A stretch of 64,000 nucleotides of DNA from assembly GCF_918741285.1 (NCBI RefSeq), contig NZ_CAKKNC010000019.1:1-64000 (forward strand). Reading direction: 5' to 3'. Source of the DNA: Sphingobium sp. CECT 9361. GTDB lineage: Bacteria; Pseudomonadota; Alphaproteobacteria; Sphingomonadales; Sphingomonadaceae. Of the stretch, positions 60,689 through 64,000 are shown in pieces (position 1 is the stretch's first letter; every line of letters starts with the position of its first letter). Position numbers and translations under genes: made by a program. The notes under the pieces are model-generated. The model saw nothing but the letters and a program-made list of their open reading frames with translations, was not told the DNA's origin and made no database searches.

Positions 60689-63499
60689 TCACTTCCTAAG
60701 TTCGGGATCGTTGAAGAACCCGCGGTTGTGGTCGCGGTGAACCTCCGATTGAACGTCCACGGATCCCTGCGCGCTGCTTGTGCGACTCGCCTGCGCTGCC
60801 GCCCTATCGCCCGCAAGCGACGTCCGTCCCGCTTCGATAATCTCCGCCGCTGCGTCCGAATTTCCGCCGCCCGGTCCCGCGGGGATCCCGCCAACGCCAT
60901 GCGGACGATATGTGGCCCTCACATCAGCGGCGCTGCCAATTTCGGTACGATGCACGTCCACTAGATCGGGCGCGTCAATCCGGCCCTGGATCTCTTCACG
61001 AATGGTGTCACGCTTCTCCTGCATCCAACGGGAAATCATCTCCTGCCGCACCGACCGCTGATGATCCGTGAGGTCGGTCGCCCACAATTCGGGCGCGTCC
61101 AGACCGGGATTTGTGGCCTGCTGCTGCCGATACCACTGTGCGAGATCCTGGCTCAGATTTTCACTTAGCTGCATCCCGTGCGTTTCGGCGTAGCTGGCAT
61201 CGCGGGAGAGTGACTGCGACAGTTCCTCGAGCTTCCGTGCCGTCTCCGAGTACGACCTGGCCCTTGCCAGCGCATCTTCGGTGCTGGCCGACGACGAAGA
61301 CGATTGGGACGCACGGCTGAAAACGCCGTCACGCTCGTAAGTGCCATCCGACGAATTTGCGCTGCTACCACTGGCATGTTCGTCGCGAATCCCGCTTGAA
61401 GACATGCTAGAACTATCAGAGGATCGAACGTCCGACGTCCCGTGACGAAGCTGATCCTGCTGCTGGCCAGATTTACTTATCGATCCGCCAACACCAGGAA
61501 GTCTGCCGAGAACACTGCCAAGACGACCCTTCGCGCCGCCGCCGCCGGATCCCCCGAGCCCAGCGTTAAGGCTGCCGGAGACATTGTCGATTGTTCCAGC
61601 CGACCGATCATGGCCTTGTGATACGCTGAGGCTCTGGCCAGTAGACGACCGTTCCTCGAGACCCTGCGAGCTGCTTCCCGTCGTCCGGTCAAACTGATCA
61701 ATTGACGTGTTGGCCGACCGGCCACTGCTCGAATCCCACCCCGACGAACGCTCGCTCGACGTTCCGAACGCACTGCGATTGGTATGCGTACTGGTGAGGA
61801 CGTCGTTCGCCGCGTTCTCATAGGCCTGCGCCTGCCGGTGCGCCTCGCTGGCCATCTCCCGCCATTCCGCGACCGTGCCGGTATTCATCGTCGGCGTGAA
61901 GCCGAGCCGCGAAATCGCGCCGCTGGTATCGATGACGTCCTGCCCGTTCCCGAAGCCCGACACCACGGCACCGTTGTCCTGACGCCACCCAAAGCTCGGG
62001 CCGCCGCCCATGAAGCTGGGCGCTGTCGACCACTGATCGCTCTGCCGCATGTTCGACGTCGAATTGGCCCAGCTCACATTGCCGTAGGAGTAATTGCCCG
62101 TCGTCTGCTCCACAGCCGCCGCTTCGGCGGCATTCTGCGCCGGCGCCAGCATCGACATAGACTGCCCGGCTATCGACATCGCGCCGCGCGCGAGGCCCGC
62201 CGCCAAGAAGGGTACGCTCATGAGCATGAAGCCGGCGATCGTCGCCGTCTCGCCGTTGACCGCGCCAATGCCGGCATAGCTGCCGAGCGTCACACCACCC
62301 GATGCGACCCCGGCCGCGGCCGATTCCGCCCGCGTCATGCAGATCATGTGCAGGATAACATATAACGGTCCCCATGCGGCGAGATAGAAGAACCCCATCC
62401 CATAGCCCTTGAGCGAACTGACGCCGGTCTGCGGCATCAGGAACAGCGGGAATATGACCGGAAACATCGCAAAGAAGACGACCGTCAGCACGATGTTGAG
62501 GATCGGCACCCACGCCATCGCCTGTTGGGCGATCGAATTGTAGGTGTTGCGCGCCTGAATATCGGCGCGCGTCTGCGCGAAGGTGTCGATCGCGGCCGAT
62601 CCGCTCCCGCCGGCCATGCTGTTGCGAGCCTGCATGAAGGCGTTGATCGCCGTGTTCTGCCGCATCGCCTCGGTGAAGTTGCTCCCCGACCCGGTGAAAG
62701 CCGCATTAACGATCGGCAGATCGTGCTTGAGCTTGTCGGCCGCCAGCGCGTTGCTCAGCTTCGGATAAAGCTCCTTGCCCCACAGCGGCGCATTCGCCTC
62801 GATCATCGGGGTCCACTGCGCGTCGAGCGCCTGATAGGCCTGTCTGCAGGTAATGATGAAACTTTGGACGGTCCCGTCTCCCTGCCGCTCGAGCCACTCC
62901 TGCGAGCGCGCCTCGGAGCCAGGTCCGATCGCAGCCCAAAGGTCCGTCGAGGTGGCAAGATTGGTCAGTGACTTCTGATAGAGCATCACGTCGCCGAACA
63001 GGCACTTCTTGAAATGCTCCTCGAGGTTCGTCGAAAACTCAGCGTCGCGGATCACGAAATTGCGCGTCGCATCGAAGAGGCGCGCGCCATAGACCATGCC
63101 GTTGGTCGTGTAGTTCAGCTCGTTCGGCATGACGAAGACCGTCTCCGCCGTTCGTGTGAGCCAATCTCCGACCTGGGTTGTGAAACTCGCCAGAACGCCC
63201 AGCCCAAGCGGGACATTGTCGACCGTCGCGGGCGCCAGCGAAGGGTTGATCCGGTCGGTCACCTTGACGCTGATCGTCGGAACCATGAGGCAGAGGTAGA
63301 TGGCGGTCGCTTGGAGAAACCAGTTCATCCAGGCGCGGAAGTTGAGGGTGAAGGCAACGACAAGCAGCGAGTAGATGAGGCCCATCACCATCACGACGCG
63401 GAGGAGGGAACGGTAGCCCCCTCCCCCCGACCATGCAGCTACGGCATTGAAGGTGTTGACGAGATACTCGCCGCCGCCAACTGTGAAGACCTCCAGCAT
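60689..63499 (-). CDS. traG: Mating-pair stabilisation protein TraG (F-type)
   Basis: The 936-residue protein opens MLEVFTVGGGEYLVNTFNAV, the F TraG start, and has several membrane segments in its first 470 residues (LLVVAFTLNFRAWMNWFL; VFFAMFPVIFPLFLM). The rest is a Ser/Gly-rich periplasmic region (TNRSAFGTSSERSSGWDSSS). TraG stabilises mating pairs and mediates entry exclusion with TraS. It is followed upstream on the same strand by traH. Confidence 0.88.
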   Translation of the reverse strand: MLEVFTVGGGEYLVNTFNAVAAWSGGGGYRSLLRVVMVMGLIYSLLVVAFTLNFRAWMNWFLQATAIYLCLMVPTISVKVTDRINPSLAPATVDNVPLGLGVLASFTTQVGDWLTRTAETVFVMPNELNYTTNGMVYGARLFDATRNFVIRDAEFSTNLEEHFKKCLFGDVMLYQKSLTNLATSTDLWAAIGPGSEARSQEWLERQGDGTVQSFIITCRQAYQALDAQWTPMIEANAPLWGKELYPKLSNALAADKLKHDLPIVNAAFTGSGSNFTEAMRQNTAINAFMQARNSMAGGSGSAAIDTFAQTRADIQARNTYNSIAQQAMAWVPILNIVLTVVFFAMFPVIFPLFLMPQTGVSSLKGYGMGFFYLAAWGPLYVILHMICMTRAESAAAGVASGGVTLGSYAGIGAVNGETATIAGFMLMSVPFLAAGLARGAMSIAGQSMSMLAPAQNAAEAAAVEQTTGNYSYGNVSWANSTSNMRQSDQWSTAPSFMGGGPSFGWRQDNGAVVSGFGNGQDVIDTSGAISRLGFTPTMNTGTVAEWREMASEAHRQAQAYENAANDVLTSTHTNRSAFGTSSERSSGWDSSSGRSANTSIDQFDRTTGSSSQGLEERSSTGQSLSVSQGHDRSAGTIDNVSGSLNAGLGGSGGGGAKGRLGSVLGRLPGVGGSISKSGQQQDQLRHGTSDVRSSDSSSMSSSGIRDEHASGSSANSSDGTYERDGVFSRASQSSSSSASTEDALARARSYSETARKLEELSQSLSRDASYAETHGMQLSENLSQDLAQWYRQQQATNPGLDAPELWATDLTDHQRSVRQEMISRWMQEKRDTIREEIQGRIDAPDLVDVHRTEIGSAADVRATYRPHGVGGIPAGPGGGNSDAAAEIIEAGRTSLAGDRAAAQASRTSSAQGSVDVQSEVHRDHNRGFFNDPELRK

Positions 63500-63518
63500 A
63501 GCCGTTGCTCCCGTGCCC

Positions 63519-64000
63519 TTACATCAGGCCCTGTGCGTTGAGACCGCGAGAAAAATTGAGCGCGGACGACATCCCGGGCGTCATTGAGTTTTGAAGTGTG
63601 GACTCGAGCATGATGCTGCGGTTGATGATCTGCATCGTCACCTGCAGCTTATTGTTCAGCTTCACATCGCGCTGGGCGAACTTGGCCCGGCTCGCGGCGA
63701 TCTGCTGTTTCCACTGCGTCGCGGTTTCCTGATCGAAGGTCTGGTAGTGGACCTTCGCCTGCTCGACGCGGTCAAGCATATTGTCGAGCATCGCAGCCAG
63801 AAGGTCGACCGCGACGATCTCCGAGAGCGTCTGAATCTCACCGTCGGTCAGCGCATAATGGGCATAGGCCTGCACCGCGAGGATCTTGTAGATAGGCACC
63901 GTCGCGAGGTTGAGAAGCTGCTTTTCGGCCGCATCGAGCGCTGTATCCGTCCGGATCTTGTCGCTCATGGACTTGATCATGGTGCTGATACGGGGCCGAA
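63519..64000 (-). CDS. traH: Conjugative pilus assembly protein TraH, C-terminal part (5' end outside window)
   Basis: The frame is open through the window edge (…ISTMIKSMSDKI), so the ATG at 63980 is internal. The C-terminal region (LLNLATVPIYKILAVQAYAH; EIVAVDLLAAMLDNMLDRVE) matches TraH, an outer-membrane-linked component of F-type pilus systems. It ends 19 bases before traG. Confidence 0.78.
   Translation of the reverse strand, partial: RPRISTMIKSMSDKIRTDTALDAAEKQLLNLATVPIYKILAVQAYAHYALTDGEIQTLSEIVAVDLLAAMLDNMLDRVEQAKVHYQTFDQETATQWKQQIAASRAKFAQRDVKLNNKLQVTMQIINRSIMLESTLQNSMTPGMSSALNFSRGLNAQGLM

Noticed and set aside
1..64000. CRISPR array
   Set aside because: No evenly spaced short direct repeats with unique spacers were found; the only tandem pattern is the protein-level repeat in the methyltransferase.
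1..64000. tRNA genes or a tRNA attachment site near the integrase
   Set aside because: No cloverleaf-like sequence or TTCRA-type arm was noticed at 57183-59900 or elsewhere; a scan with tRNA software was not possible.

Overview
The window looks like part of a large conjugative plasmid or integrative conjugative element (ICE) from an alphaproteobacterium, most likely a sphingomonad. The grounds are high GC, a MobF (TraI/TrwC-like) relaxase next to a TraD coupling protein, F-type TraG/TraH mating-pair genes, and the small accessory families typical of such elements (DUF736, DUF3768, DUF2493, DUF7007, an ArdK-free set of ATGA-overlapping hypotheticals). An alphaproteobacterial LexA box (GTTC-N7-GTTC) supports the class. 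All family assignments are by recognition of motifs; no search was run.

Layout. 1-464: the 3' end of a group II intron (domains V and VI) sitting inside a DUF6927-like gene. 709-21409: accessory and maintenance genes, mostly rightward and often overlapping by ATGA. They include a secreted nuclease, a DUF2829/Tad2-like protein, a DpdA-like transglycosylase, a C5-cytosine methyltransferase whose specificity region is a nine-copy repeat, a ParB-like protein, two PAPS-reductase-like (SGGKDS-type) proteins, a Mom-like protein, a Phd/PemK-like toxin-antitoxin pair, an SSB and several structured non-coding elements. 21428-30357: a probable oriT region, an RHH protein, TraD, TraI, a CsgG-like lipoprotein-type protein, a DUF805 protein, and a breakpoint where a truncated imuA with its SOS box is joined to another gene. 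30666-49435: a BREX phage-defence operon on the minus strand. 49700-57250: further defence-type genes (P-loop GTPase, PIN-domain protein, HEPN/Toprim protein). 57595-59550: a dif-like site, a tyrosine recombinase and a GIY-YIG protein. 59581-64000: TraG and the end of TraH.

The BREX operon reads brxE-brxA-brxB-brxC-pglX(N half)-pglX(C half)-RelA/SpoT-like-pglZ-brxL, with nearly every junction overlapping by 1-4 bases. The most unusual point is the RelA/SpoT-type nucleotide synthetase, translationally coupled on both sides between pglX and pglZ. PglX is made as two coupled polypeptides, and the gene set mixes brxE (type 6) with brxL (type 1/4). The operon is broken: an IS21-family element with a 6-bp target duplication splits brxC after codon 39. 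A second, different IS21-family element splits the neighbouring HEPN/Toprim gene. In both cases removing the element and one copy of the duplication restores an open frame, so both insertions look recent.

The accessory region carries at least three different DNA-base-modification candidates (DpdA-like, C5 methyltransferase, Mom-like) within 9 kb, which may protect the element from host restriction during transfer. Taken together the window is a mobile element with both anti-defence and defence cargo, the latter partly inactivated by transposition.
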